Source: Streptomyces qinzhouensis
Lineage (GTDB): Bacteria > Actinomycetota > Actinomycetes > Streptomycetales > Streptomycetaceae
DNA: 64,000 bases
Reading direction: 5' to 3'
NCBI RefSeq assembly: GCF_007856155.1
Contig: NZ_CP042266.1
Location: 868,001 to 932,000, forward strand
Positions 9,695 to 17,959 of this stretch are shown here, in pieces (within the stretch, counting starts at the first letter, position 1; each line of letters starts with the position of its first letter). Made by a program: the position numbers and the translations under genes. The notes beneath the pieces were generated by a model. It ran no database searches. It saw only the letters and a list, made by a program, of their open reading frames with translations, and was not told the origin of the DNA.

Positions 9695-10848
9695 CCGGCG
9701 GCCTCCGCGTCGGCCGCGCGGACCGCGTCGAACGCGGCGCTCAGTACGGCGCTCTCGGCGTCGTCCGGGCCGGCGCCGCGGACATGGGCGACGAAGTCCT
9801 CCGCGATCTGCTGCCGGGTCCGGCCGCGCAGCTTCCCGGCATAGGAGACGGTGTCGTCCTCGGGCGGCCGTTCGGGGGCGAAGACGAGGCTGAGCGCGTG
9901 CGGGAAGCGGGCGGCGAGGCGGGCCATGGGTTCGGCGGGACGGACCGGGTCGGTGAGGGTCGCCTCGACGAAGGACTCCTCGTGTGCCGCGTGGGCGGGG
10001 TCGTCCAGCAGTTCGTCGAGACGGCCGGTGAGCCGGGCCAGGGGGCGGGGAACGGGGCAGTCGATCCGCTCGGCGGTCACCGACCCGCCGGCCCCGAGGT
10101 CGATCAGCCACATCGTCTTGCGGTGGGCCGCCTCCGAGAAGGAGTAGGCGATCGGGGAGCCCGAGTATCTGACCCGTTCGGTGAGGGTCTGGCAGCCGTG
10201 CAGATGGCCGAGGGCGACATAGTCGACGCCGTCGAAGACGGCCGGGGACACGGCGGCCACTCCGCCGACGGTGATGTCCCGCTCGCTGTCGCTGGCGGCG
10301 CCGCCGGTGACGAAGGCATGGGCGAGGACGACGGAACGGGTGCCGGGGGGACGGGCGGCGAGATCGGCTCGCACCCGGTCCATGGCCGCGCCGAGCACCG
10401 TCTCGTGCCGGGCCCGGTCGACCCCGAACTCGTCCTTCACCAGGGCCGGTTCGAGATACGGCAGTCCGTAGAGGGCGATGTCGCCGTGTTCGTCGGTGAG
10501 GACGACGGGGGCGGCACAGCCCGCGGGGTCGGTCCGCAGATGGATTCCGGCCCGCTCGATGAGTCCGGCCGCGACTCCGAGCCGGCGCGCCGAATCGTGG
10601 TTGCCGGAGATCATGACCGTCGGCACCCCGGCGTCGGCGAGACGGTGGAGCGCCCGGTCGAACAGCTCGACGGCGGCCAGTGGGGGCACCGCCCGGTCGT
10701 AGACGTCGCCCGCCACCAGGACCGCGTCCACCTCGAGGGCGCGGGCCCGGTCGACCACATGGTCGAGGAACGCGGACTGGGCACCGAGCATGCTCACCCG
10801 GTGCAGCGACCGGCCCAGATGCCAGTCCGACGTATGCAGGAATCTCAT
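9691..10848 (-). CDS. sbcD: Exonuclease SbcCD, nuclease subunit SbcD
   Basis: 385 aa Mre11-type calcineurin-like phosphoesterase. All metal-binding motifs are visible in order: HTSDWHLGRSLH at the N-terminus, VAGDVYDRAV, ISGNHDSARRL, LAHAFVTGG and ALGHLHGCQ. A C-terminal capping domain follows. It is first in the sbcDC operon and is coupled to sbcC by a 4-bp overlap. It supplies the Mn-dependent 3'-5' exonuclease/endonuclease activity of the complex. Confidence 0.95.
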   Translation of the reverse strand: MRFLHTSDWHLGRSLHRVSMLGAQSAFLDHVVDRARALEVDAVLVAGDVYDRAVPPLAAVELFDRALHRLADAGVPTVMISGNHDSARRLGVAAGLIERAGIHLRTDPAGCAAPVVLTDEHGDIALYGLPYLEPALVKDEFGVDRARHETVLGAAMDRVRADLAARPPGTRSVVLAHAFVTGGAASDSERDITVGGVAAVSPAVFDGVDYVALGHLHGCQTLTERVRYSGSPIAYSFSEAAHRKTMWLIDLGAGGSVTAERIDCPVPRPLARLTGRLDELLDDPAHAAHEESFVEATLTDPVRPAEPMARLAARFPHALSLVFAPERPPEDDTVSYAGKLRGRTRQQIAEDFVAHVRGAGPDDAESAVLSAAFDAVRAADAEAAG

Positions 10849-10938
10849 GATCCCCGAGCGTAACGGCGGGGTGTGACAGCCCGGGCGGCTTCGGCGAGAA
10901 CGGCCCGGGCGGGCAGGGCGGACAGGGCGGCCGGGTAG

Positions 10939-11565
10939 TCAGGCGTCGCCATACGCCTCACCGCCGAGTTCGAGGCCGGCGGTGCCCGCGGTCGCGTCCG
11001 CGAGCCAGGCCCGGAAGGCGTCGACATCGGCATCGGGAAGACCGATCTCGATGGCGACCCGCTCCGCGTAGTGGACGGACCGGACGGCGCGGCCGGTGGC
11101 CCGCAGGTCGTTCTCCAGCCTGCCGGCCCGCTGGTGGTCGACGGTGACGACGGCCAGCCGGAAGCGGCGGCGGGTGACGGTGCCGACGGCGTCGAGCGCC
11201 TCGCCGACGACTCCCCCGTAGGCCCGGATCAGCCCGCCCGCGCCGAGCTTGACCCCGCCGTAATAGCGAGTGACGACGGCGACGGCATAGCGGACGTCGC
11301 GCCGGGTGAGCATCTGGAGCATGGGCACTCCGGCGGTGCCACCGGGCTCCCCGTCGTCGCTCGCCTTCTGGACGGCCGCGTCGGCGCCGATGACGTACGC
11401 GAAACAGTTGTGGGTGGCGGTGGGGTGCTCGCGGCGGATCCTCGCGACGAACGCCTGCGCCTCCTCCTCGGTCGCGGCGGGCGCGAGCGCGCAGATGAAG
11501 CGCGATCTGTTGATCTCGGTCTCGTACACGCCTTCGTCGGCGACCGTCCGGTACTGCTCCTGCAT
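10939..11565 (-). CDS. YigZ/IMPACT family protein
   Basis: 208 aa. It has the IMPACT N-terminal domain with the conserved SRFICALAPA start, the THNCFAYVIG strand and the DDGEPGGTAGVPM...VVTRYYGG.KLGAGGLIRAYG block that defines the family (residues ~15-120). A C-terminal ferredoxin-like DUF1949 region follows. Bacterial YigZ proteins are proposed to act near translation or nucleic acids, but no reaction is established. It is monocistronic and divergent from the CoA-binding gene (93-bp gap). Confidence 0.9.
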   Translation of the reverse strand: MQEQYRTVADEGVYETEINRSRFICALAPAATEEEAQAFVARIRREHPTATHNCFAYVIGADAAVQKASDDGEPGGTAGVPMLQMLTRRDVRYAVAVVTRYYGGVKLGAGGLIRAYGGVVGEALDAVGTVTRRRFRLAVVTVDHQRAGRLENDLRATGRAVRSVHYAERVAIEIGLPDADVDAFRAWLADATAGTAGLELGGEAYGDA

Positions 11566-11658
11566 CCGACCACCCTAAGCTCCACCCGGCCCCGGCTTTC
11601 ACCCGATCGGGGTGGTACGGAGGGGAATGGTCCGCACGGGCGGCTCGTTGTCGCAAGC

Positions 11659-12066
11659 ATGTACGCAGATGACGAGACCATCCGCAGGATCCTCACCTCG
11701 ACGGGCTCCACCTGGGCGGTGGTGGGCCTCTCCAACAACGAGTCGCGGGCGGCGTACGGGGTCGCGCGGATCCTCCAGCGCTACGGCAAGCGGATCGTGC
11801 CGGTCCATCCGAAGGCCGAGACGGTCCACGGCGAGCAGGGTTACGCCTCGCTGGCGGACATCCCCTTCGACGTGGACGTCGTCGATGTGTTCGTGCACTC
11901 CGCGTGGGCCGGTCAGGTGGCGGACGAGGCCGTCGCCAAGGGCGCGAAGGCGGTCTGGTTCCAGCTCGGCGTGATCGACGAACCGGCCTATGAGCGGACC
12001 CGCGCGGCCGGGCTCGACATGATCATGGACCGGTGCCCCGCTATCGAAATACCGCGACTGGGCTGA
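11659..12066 (+). CDS. CoA-binding domain protein (YccU type)
   Basis: 135 aa, a single CoA-binding Rossmann-like domain. Visible elements are TWAVVGLSNNESRAAYGV (nucleotide-binding loop), the RIVPVHP strand, DIPFDVDVVDVFVHS and AVWFQLGVIDEPA, ending in DRCPAIEIPRLG, which is conserved in these small proteins. The family binds CoA in vitro; its cellular role is unknown. Start ATG 11659 gives the normal family length. Confidence 0.9.
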   Translation: MYADDETIRRILTSTGSTWAVVGLSNNESRAAYGVARILQRYGKRIVPVHPKAETVHGEQGYASLADIPFDVDVVDVFVHSAWAGQVADEAVAKGAKAVWFQLGVIDEPAYERTRAAGLDMIMDRCPAIEIPRLG

Positions 12067-12123
12067 GCCGCCCGGGGCCGCGGCGGGCCCGGTCGCCGGG
12101 AGGCGCCGGGCCGGACGGCTCAG
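12063..12123. terminator. Nested inverted repeat between convergent genes
   Basis: Outer arms CTGAGCCG (12063-12070) and CGGCTCAG (12116-12123) include both stop codons. Inner arms are GGCCCGG (12086-12092) and CCGGGCC (12106-12112). It lies between the CoA-binding gene and the YbaK gene and could end transcription from both sides. Confidence 0.5.
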
Positions 12124-12674
12124 ATCCCGAGGCCCTCCAGGACCACGGCGTTGGGCAGGGTCGCGAGGGCCTTGCCGGGGACGATCAGCTTGCCCCGCCG
12201 CAGTCCGCTGCCGATGAGCACCCAGGGCGTGTCGGCGACGGCTGCGTCGACGAGCACCGGCCAGTCGGCGGGCAGCCCGATCGGGGTGATCCCGCCGTAC
12301 TCCATGCCCGTCAGCCCGGTAGCGGTGTCCTGCGGGGCGAAGGACGCCTTCCGGGCGCCCAAGTGCTTGCGGACGGCTCCGTTGACGTCGACCCGGTCGG
12401 TGGAGAGCACCAGACAGGCGGCGAGGGTGGTCTCCCCGCCCCGTTTGCCGGCGACGACCACACAGTTGGCCGACTGGCGGATCAGCTCCTCGCCGTGGTG
12501 GGCGACGAAGACCGCGGTGTCGGCGATGGCGGGGTCGGTGTCGACATGGACGAGCTGGTCGGCGGGGACGGAGCCGGTCCAGTTCCGTACGGCGTCGGCG
12601 ACCGGGGCGACGAGAAGGTCGAGGACTTCGGGGGCGGGCCGGGCGGAGTCGAAGGAACCGATGGGTGCGCGCAT
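12120..12674 (-). CDS. YbaK/EbsC family aminoacyl-tRNA deacylase-like protein
   Basis: 184 aa from ATG 12674. The sequence carries the YbaK/ProX fold features: a VFVAHHGEELIRQSANCVVVAGKRG strand-helix unit, DRVDVNGAVRKHLGARKASFAPQ and the C-terminal TGMEYGGITPIGLP motif. Family members hydrolyse mischarged aminoacyl-tRNAs (for example Cys-tRNA-Pro) in trans to synthetases. Which charge error this one corrects cannot be read from sequence. It is monocistronic. Confidence 0.9.
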   Translation of the reverse strand: MRAPIGSFDSARPAPEVLDLLVAPVADAVRNWTGSVPADQLVHVDTDPAIADTAVFVAHHGEELIRQSANCVVVAGKRGGETTLAACLVLSTDRVDVNGAVRKHLGARKASFAPQDTATGLTGMEYGGITPIGLPADWPVLVDAAVADTPWVLIGSGLRRGKLIVPGKALATLPNAVVLEGLGI

Positions 12675-12772
12675 GGCCGCACGGTAGCAAGCCGCCTCGG
12701 CGCCGCCCCGCCCCAGGCCCGCCGGGACGTCCGCCCGGACGGTCGGCGGACGGGACGGAGACGGCCGGGCGG

Positions 12773-13360
12773 TCAGCGCGCGGGCGGGACGGAGACGGCC
12801 ATGGTCAGGGCCAGGGACTCGGTGCCGTCGTTGCGGTAGGCGTGCGGGACATTGGCCTCGAAGGCGGCCGAGCACCCGGCGGCCACCGCATGCGGTTCAC
12901 CGTCCACGATCAGGGTGAGCACGCCCTCGGTGACATGGATCAGTTCGGTCGTACCGTCGGGGTGGGGATCGGATTCACTGCCGTCGCCCGGCTCCAGCCG
13001 CCAGGACCAGAGCTCGAACGGCCCGCGCAGTTCGGTACCGACCAGCAGTTCGCTGAAGCTGCCGACGGGGGTCGACCACATCCGCATCCGCTCGTCAGGG
13101 GCGACCACCCGCACCTGGGGCCCGTGGTCGCGGTCGAGCAGCGTGGCGATGCTGACCCCGAGCGCGTCGGCCAGTTTCACCGCCGTGCCGACGCTGGGGT
13201 TCGTCCGCGCCTGCTCTATCTGGATGATCATGCCTCGGCTGACTCCCGAGCGGGCGGCGAGGGAGTCGAGGGTGAATCCCCGCTCGCCGCGCCAGCGCTT
13301 GAGGTTGCGGGCGAGCGACTGGGTGAGGTGATCGAGATTCGACACAGCCCGTCCGTCCAC
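12773..13360 (-). CDS. XRE family regulator with C-terminal cupin domain
   Basis: 195 aa from GTG 13360; GTG 13345, five codons inside, is equally possible and has a GGACGG 3 bp ahead of it. An N-terminal XRE helix-turn-helix (residues ~10-65, with LDSLAARSGVSRGMIIQIEQ) is joined to a cupin domain (about 110-190) with HPDGTTELIHVTEGVLTL. Such fusions sense a small ligand in the cupin barrel. It is divergent from a DMT exporter gene 84 bp away, with a large palindrome in between, so it most likely regulates that exporter. Confidence 0.9.
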   Translation of the reverse strand: MDGRAVSNLDHLTQSLARNLKRWRGERGFTLDSLAARSGVSRGMIIQIEQARTNPSVGTAVKLADALGVSIATLLDRDHGPQVRVVAPDERMRMWSTPVGSFSELLVGTELRGPFELWSWRLEPGDGSESDPHPDGTTELIHVTEGVLTLIVDGEPHAVAAGCSAAFEANVPHAYRNDGTESLALTMAVSVPPAR

Positions 13361-13390
13361 TATATTTGATGCGACAGTTCAATATCTTGC

Positions 13391-13430
13391 ACTACGGTGT
13401 GTTGTACCGCGTTGTCCAACACACTGTACT
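13391..13430. promoter_or_regulatory. Operator-like palindrome between XRE-cupin and DMT genes
   Basis: The inner arms GTGTGTTG (13397-13404) and CAACACAC (13417-13424) are perfect, with a 12-bp spacer. Extended to 14-bp arms (13391-13404 and 13417-13430) only two positions mismatch. It lies between the divergent starts, 14 bp before the DMT start codon, where a bound repressor would block the exporter. Confidence 0.65.
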
Positions 13431-13443
13431 GCGAGGTCCTTCC

Positions 13444-14310
13444 ATGGTCGCACTGTTCGCCCTGACCACCGCCCTGCTGATGGGCCTGGCGGACTTCGGC
13501 GGCGGGCTGCTCACCCGGCGCGCACCGGCCCTCACCGTGGTCGTCGCCTCGCAGAGCATCGCGGTCGTCGTTCTCGGGGTGATCGTGGTGGCGACCGCCG
13601 CCTGGCAGGAGGCGGGCCCCCGGCTCTGGTACGCCGTGGCGGCGGGCCTCATCGGCCCCGTGGCCCTGCTCTCCTTCTACAAGGCGCTGGCCCTCGGCCC
13701 CATGGGCGTGGTCTCCCCGCTCGGGTCGCTCGGGGTCGCCGTCCCGGTGGCGGCGGGTCTGGCCGTCGGTGAACGTCCGGGACCGGTACAGATCGCGGGA
13801 ATCGGCGTGGCCGTCCTGGGCATCGTGCTCGCGGGCGGCCCCCAACTGCGCGGCGCGCCGGTCCAGCGGCAGGCCGTCGCCCTCACCTTCGTCGCCGCGT
13901 TCGGCTTCGGAGCCGTGATGACCCTGATCGCCCAGGCGTCGTCCACCGTCACCGGGCTCTTCCTGGCCCTCTTCGTCCAGCGGACGGTCAATATCGCGGT
14001 CGGTGGCGCGGCACTGGCGGTCACGGCCCACCGCGGCCGGCCCGTCCTGCCCGCCGACGGCGGACTCCGGGTACTGCGGTCCTCGCTGCCGCTGCTGGCG
14101 TTCGTCGGCCTCGCGGACGTGGCCTCCAACGGTACGTACACGATCGCCGCCCAGACCGGACCGGTGACCGTCGCCGCCGTACTCTCCCATCTGTATCCGG
14201 TGGTCACGGTGCTGGCCGCGCTGATCGTGCTCAAGGAGCGGCTGCGGGGAGTGCAGGCGGCGGGCGCGGGACTCGCTCTGGCGGGTTCGGTGCTGCTGGC
14301 GGGCGGCTGA
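13444..14310 (+). CDS. EamA/DMT superfamily transporter
   Basis: 288 aa from ATG 13444, with GAGG at 13433-13436. About ten hydrophobic segments are visible as two EamA repeats (residues ~5-140 and ~150-285), the usual drug/metabolite exporter architecture. The second repeat carries the GPVTVAAVLSHLYPVVTVLAALIVLKERL pattern typical of EamA ends. The substrate is unknown. Divergent placement opposite an XRE-cupin regulator suggests ligand-induced efflux. Confidence 0.9.
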   Translation: MVALFALTTALLMGLADFGGGLLTRRAPALTVVVASQSIAVVVLGVIVVATAAWQEAGPRLWYAVAAGLIGPVALLSFYKALALGPMGVVSPLGSLGVAVPVAAGLAVGERPGPVQIAGIGVAVLGIVLAGGPQLRGAPVQRQAVALTFVAAFGFGAVMTLIAQASSTVTGLFLALFVQRTVNIAVGGAALAVTAHRGRPVLPADGGLRVLRSSLPLLAFVGLADVASNGTYTIAAQTGPVTVAAVLSHLYPVVTVLAALIVLKERLRGVQAAGAGLALAGSVLLAGG

Positions 14311-14414
14311 CGACCGCCCCGCCCCGGCGGACCGGGCCGGGCGCGGGACTCACCCCGCCGGATCCGGCACCGCCCGCGGCCGCGCCGGAGGCATATGCGG
14401 TACGGGCTCAGGGC

Positions 14415-15173
14415 TCAGCCCTCGCCCCGCTCCTCCCATTCGGCGAGGGCCAGCAGCTGCTCGGGCGTGATGCCGTCGGGTATCGGCACCGGCGGCGGCG
14501 TCCGCAGCGGGGGCTCCCAGCCCCGCTCCGGATCCCAGCTCCGGACGGTACGGGCGGGCGCACCCGCGACCACCGAGTGATCGGGCACCTCTCCCCGGAC
14601 CACCGCACCGGCGGCGACGACCACATTGCGGCCCAGGCGCGCCCCCGGCAGCACCACGGCACCGGTGCCCAGCCAGCAGCCGGGGCCGATCGTCACCGGC
14701 GCGCTCCGCGGCCACTGTTTGCCGACCGGGGTCCCGGGGTCGTCGTAACTGTGGTTGGTGGAGGTGATGTAGACGTACGGGCCGCAGAACGTCTCCCGCC
14801 CGATGGTCACCCGGGCGTCGGCGACGATATGGCTGCCGCGCCCGATGACCACTCCGTCGCCGAGGCTCAGGACGGGGTCGGGGCCCAGGTCGAGCCCCGG
14901 CATCATGCCCGCGGTGAGCGTGACCTGCTCGGCGATGACGCAGTGTTCGCCCAGTTCGATCCAGGGCTCTCCGAAGACCGTGCCCTGGGGAAACGCCAGT
15001 CTGGTCCCCGGGCCGATACCGCGGAACCGGAGCCGCCCCGGCCGTTCCGCCGTCACCGCTCCCGCACTCTGTACCCCGTACCACAGCCGGTGGACGGCAC
15101 GGTGCAGCGCACGCTGCCACCAGGCGGAAGGCGAGGGGAACGAGAACGTGTCGCTGTTCCTGGGCACCCGCAC
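14415..15173 (-). CDS. Left-handed beta-helix (hexapeptide) acyltransferase
   Basis: 252 aa from GTG 15173. The central region (about residues 50-215) shows many hexapeptide-repeat turns (VIAEQVTLTAG, VVIGRGSHIVADARVTIG, PVTIGPGCWLGTGAVVLPGARLGRNVVVAAGAVV) and ends with the typical VAGAPARTVR. The segment YVYITSTNHSYDDPGTPVG supplies the catalytic-type His seen in O-acetyltransferases of the NodL/WcaF group. The C-terminal 40 residues look like a short helical tail. Acceptor unknown; surface-glycan or lipid acetylation is a family-level guess. A 40-bp copy of its early coding region lies upstream at 15252-15291. Confidence 0.85.
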   Translation of the reverse strand: MRVPRNSDTFSFPSPSAWWQRALHRAVHRLWYGVQSAGAVTAERPGRLRFRGIGPGTRLAFPQGTVFGEPWIELGEHCVIAEQVTLTAGMMPGLDLGPDPVLSLGDGVVIGRGSHIVADARVTIGRETFCGPYVYITSTNHSYDDPGTPVGKQWPRSAPVTIGPGCWLGTGAVVLPGARLGRNVVVAAGAVVRGEVPDHSVVAGAPARTVRSWDPERGWEPPLRTPPPVPIPDGITPEQLLALAEWEERGEG

Positions 15174-15607
15174 ACGGTAGTCGGCGGGGGCCGCGCGGTT
15201 CAGGGCGCCCGGCTGTGATGTTCACCCCAGCCCGGGTCCCGAGCACCAAAGCCCCGGGCCGATGCCCCGGAACCTCAGCCGCGCCGGGCGTCCGCCGGGG
15301 CGCGGGGCGCCGTTACCACGATCCCGGTCCCGGCCGGGCGACTTCGGGGCGAAGTCCTCCGTTCTGTGGGGAGTCCCCGCGGTCCGGGCTCGCCGTGGAC
15401 GGCCCGTGGCTAGCATGAGCGCCACGCCCGTGCGGAAGATCACCGTCAACTTCCGGTGTCCGCGCACCCGTTCGGCCGATGCGCGCGGATCGGCCCACCC
15501 GCACCCCGGAGTTCCCGGCCCTGTCTCCGGGCACGCCGGGTCCCGGACCACAGCGGCCGCCGGCTCACCGCCGACGGGCCCAGCAGACTCCAGCAGCGAA
15601 GGACCCC
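15174..15607. other. Intergenic region upstream of the conservon
   Basis: About 430 bp between the divergent acyltransferase and cvnA genes. It holds the acyltransferase remnant at 15252-15291. The only ribosome-binding signal noticed is GAAGGA at 15598-15603, before cvnA. The remaining open frames are Arg/Pro-rich shadows. Confidence 0.5.
15252..15291 (-). pseudogene. Short remnant similar to the acyltransferase gene start
   Basis: The 40 bp here match 15008-15047, inside the acyltransferase gene, at about 34 positions. Read on the minus strand they give RPARLRFRGIGPG against RPGRLRFRGIGPG in the intact protein. No further similarity is obvious on either side, so this is a scrap of a duplicated or displaced copy rather than a gene. 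Confidence 0.45.
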
Positions 15608-17335
15608 ATGTCCGTGCCAGTCTCCCCGAAACCCCATCGGATACGCACCCCGCGGCCGCTGCCGCCCGCCGCCGCCCCCGCGGCCGTCGCACTGGCCGCC
15701 GCCGCCGGGGTCACGGCGATCGCCACGGCCCCCGCCCCGGCCCGGGTCTGGGCGGCGGTCACGGTGACCCTGGCCTGGGCCGCGATCACCGCCGGGGTGG
15801 TGTTCGGGACCCTCAACGCCCGGCGGCTGCGCATCGCCGCGGCCGCGGCCGAGGAGGTCGCCCGGGCCCAGCGGACCCGCTCGGCCCGGGCGGACGAGGA
15901 CGTCGTACGGCTGCTGGAGGTCACGCTCCCGCTGGTCGTCAAACGGCTGCGGGACGGGGAGGGCGCGGACGCCGTACTCGGGGACGTACCGCAGCCCGCG
16001 CATCCCCTGCTGCGGGCGGTGCTGGCCCACTGCGCCGCCGAGCTCGCCGCGGGCGAGAGCGTCGCCCGGGCGGCGACCGCGGACAGCGTCACCGCGGTGC
16101 GCCGGCTGGCCCGGGCCGCCGACGAACTGGACCGGCTCACCTCGGCGGCCCTGCCCGAGGCGCTGGCCCGGCTGCGGGCGGGTGATTCGGCGGACACCGT
16201 GCTCGCCGCGCTGAAACCCCCCGGCGACGACCGGGTACGGATCCTGCTGGACACGGTCGTCCGTGAGGTGGCCAGGAGCGAGCGGCGGGCGGCGGCCGTC
16301 ATGGGCGCGGGCACCAAAACCCTCAGCCGGGTCCAGGCCATGGCGGTGAGCATGCTCGCCGATCTGCGCGAGCTGCAGGATCGTCACGGCGGGGAGGTCT
16401 TCGGCGAACTGCTGCGGCTCGACCACAAGACCTCCCAGCTCGGGCTGCTGGCGGACCGGCTGTCACTGCTGATGGGCGGCCGGACCAGCCGGACCTGGAA
16501 CAAGCCGATCGGCATGGAGTCGGTGCTGCGCGGTGCGGTGGGCCGGATCTCCGCGTACCGCCGGGTACGGCTCCACTCCACCAGTACGGCGCGGATCGCG
16601 GGGTACGCCGCCGAATCCGTGATGCACCTGCTCGCCGAGCTGATGGACAACGCGGCCAACTTCTCCCCGCCCGTGGACGAGGTGCACGTCTATGTGGAGG
16701 AGCGGGCGGCCGGTCTGGTGGTCACCGTCGAGGACAGCGGTCTGAAGATGGCGGAGGCGCAGCTGCGGCGGGCCGAGGAGGCGGTGTCGGGCCGTGCCGC
16801 CGATCTGTCCCGGCTGCCGAGCACCCGGATCGGGCTGGTCGTGGTGGGGCTGCTCGCGGTCAAGTTCCATATGACGGTGACCTACCGGCCGTCGTCGCGC
16901 GGCGGTACGGGGGTGGTGGTGCTGCTACCCCCGCAACTGCTGCACCAGGATCAACTCCCGTACCAGGAAAAGCGGCAGAGCACCGCGGGGCTCCCGGACG
17001 CCCCGGGCCCAGGCGAGCGGCGGAATCCCGGTGCCGTGCCACCGGCCGCCGCCCCGCGGCCGGTGGTCCCGCCGCCCCGCTCCGCCGCCGCTCCCGGCGG
17101 GCCGGGGATGGCGACGCCGAACGGACTGCCCGTCCGGCCCCGGGGCCGCACCATGGCGGCGGCCGACCGCGGCCGGACGGAGGCCACCGGGGAGCCGTCC
17201 GGCGCGTCCGGCCCGACCGACGGGGCCGGACGGAACGCGGGGGCGCAGTTCGACGCCTTCCACCGCTCGATGACCGCCCGGAGCACGGCGAGCGGCGAGC
17301 CCGCCGGGCCGGCCGCGGAGAACTCCCGTCCATGA
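15608..17335 (+). CDS. cvnA: Conservon sensor histidine kinase-like ATPase CvnA
   Basis: 575 aa from ATG 15608, with GAAGGA at 15598-15603. Two hydrophobic segments (about 18-70) form a membrane anchor, followed by a long helical region. A GHKL ATPase domain (about 330-450) has the N-box ELMDNAANFSPP and a G-box-like VEDSGLKM. A disordered Pro/Gly/Arg tail of ~120 residues ends the protein. No clear phospho-accepting H-box is visible, as usual for CvnA. It heads the cvnA-B-C-D-E conservon, whose products are thought to form a membrane-associated complex resembling eukaryotic G-protein signalling. The cvnA-cvnB gap (198 bp) is unusually long. Confidence 0.9.
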   Translation: MSVPVSPKPHRIRTPRPLPPAAAPAAVALAAAAGVTAIATAPAPARVWAAVTVTLAWAAITAGVVFGTLNARRLRIAAAAAEEVARAQRTRSARADEDVVRLLEVTLPLVVKRLRDGEGADAVLGDVPQPAHPLLRAVLAHCAAELAAGESVARAATADSVTAVRRLARAADELDRLTSAALPEALARLRAGDSADTVLAALKPPGDDRVRILLDTVVREVARSERRAAAVMGAGTKTLSRVQAMAVSMLADLRELQDRHGGEVFGELLRLDHKTSQLGLLADRLSLLMGGRTSRTWNKPIGMESVLRGAVGRISAYRRVRLHSTSTARIAGYAAESVMHLLAELMDNAANFSPPVDEVHVYVEERAAGLVVTVEDSGLKMAEAQLRRAEEAVSGRAADLSRLPSTRIGLVVVGLLAVKFHMTVTYRPSSRGGTGVVVLLPPQLLHQDQLPYQEKRQSTAGLPDAPGPGERRNPGAVPPAAAPRPVVPPPRSAAAPGGPGMATPNGLPVRPRGRTMAAADRGRTEATGEPSGASGPTDGAGRNAGAQFDAFHRSMTARSTASGEPAGPAAENSRP

Positions 17336-17452
17336 ACCGGCCCCCGCGGCCCGGTCACCGGTCCGCACCCCCGCCGGCACCCCGTACGGCGACGTACGAC
17401 GACGTACGAAACGTATGAGAACAGTCCCGCATCCCGAACGACCGTCCCGACC

Positions 17453-17479
17453 ATTCCGACGATTCCGACGATTCCGATG
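17453..17479. repeat. Three 9-bp tandem repeats in the cvnA-cvnB gap
   Basis: ATTCCGACG, ATTCCGACG, ATTCCGATG in perfect phase, ending 3 bp before an AGGAGGT ribosome-binding sequence (17483-17489). A second run rich in GACGTACGA lies at about 17391-17410. Confidence 0.8.
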
Positions 17480-17533
17480 ACAGGAGGTACGGGCCGGTGC
17501 CCCGGCCGAGGCCGGCGCCCGCCCCAACCGACC

Positions 17534-17959
17534 ATGCAGCAGACCACCGATACCAGTCTCACCTGGCTCCTGGAGGGCCTCATCGACCGCACCCGGGGCA
17601 CCCGGCACGCCCTGGTGCTCTCCCGCGACGGTCTGAAGCTCTGCTGGACTCCACGGCTGACCCTCGACCAGGCCGATCAGCTCGCCGCGATCTGCTCGGG
17701 CATCCAGGCGCTCGCCCAGGGCGCGTCCGTGGAGTTCGGCGACGGCACCGGCGGCGTACGGCATTCCATGACCGAGTTCCACGGGGGGCTGCTGTTCATC
17801 GTGGAGGCCGGGGAAGGCGCCCATCTCGCCGTGGTCGCCGAGGACGGCGCGGACCCGGGGGCCGTCGGTCACCACATGACCGAACTCGTCGAGGGCATAG
17901 GACAGCATCTGCGCGCCGAGCCCCGCGTCCGGCCCGCCCCGGAGAGTCCCCGCCCATGA
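17534..17959 (+). CDS. cvnB: Conservon roadblock/LC7 protein CvnB
   Basis: 141 aa from ATG 17534, giving the usual family start (SLTWLLEGLIDRTRGTRHALVLSRDGL). It is a single roadblock/LC7 domain; in conservons CvnB is the likely regulator or exchange partner of the CvnD GTPase. ATG 17477 is an in-frame alternative that would add 19 basic, atypical residues. The only strong Shine-Dalgarno (AGGAGGT, 17483-17489) is placed 7 bp before GTG 17497, which is in another frame. The stop overlaps cvnC (ATGA). Confidence 0.88.
   Translation: MQQTTDTSLTWLLEGLIDRTRGTRHALVLSRDGLKLCWTPRLTLDQADQLAAICSGIQALAQGASVEFGDGTGGVRHSMTEFHGGLLFIVEAGEGAHLAVVAEDGADPGAVGHHMTELVEGIGQHLRAEPRVRPAPESPRP

Noticed and set aside
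6983..9844. Very long plus-strand open frames antisense to sbcC
   Set aside because: Gly/Val/Ala- or Arg/Ser-rich translations with no domain; they mirror the coiled-coil codons of sbcC, which has every expected motif.
14350..15249. 299-aa minus-strand frame over the acyltransferase gene
   Set aside because: Arg-rich alternative frame without hexapeptide pattern; the 14415-15173 frame has clear beta-helix repeats.
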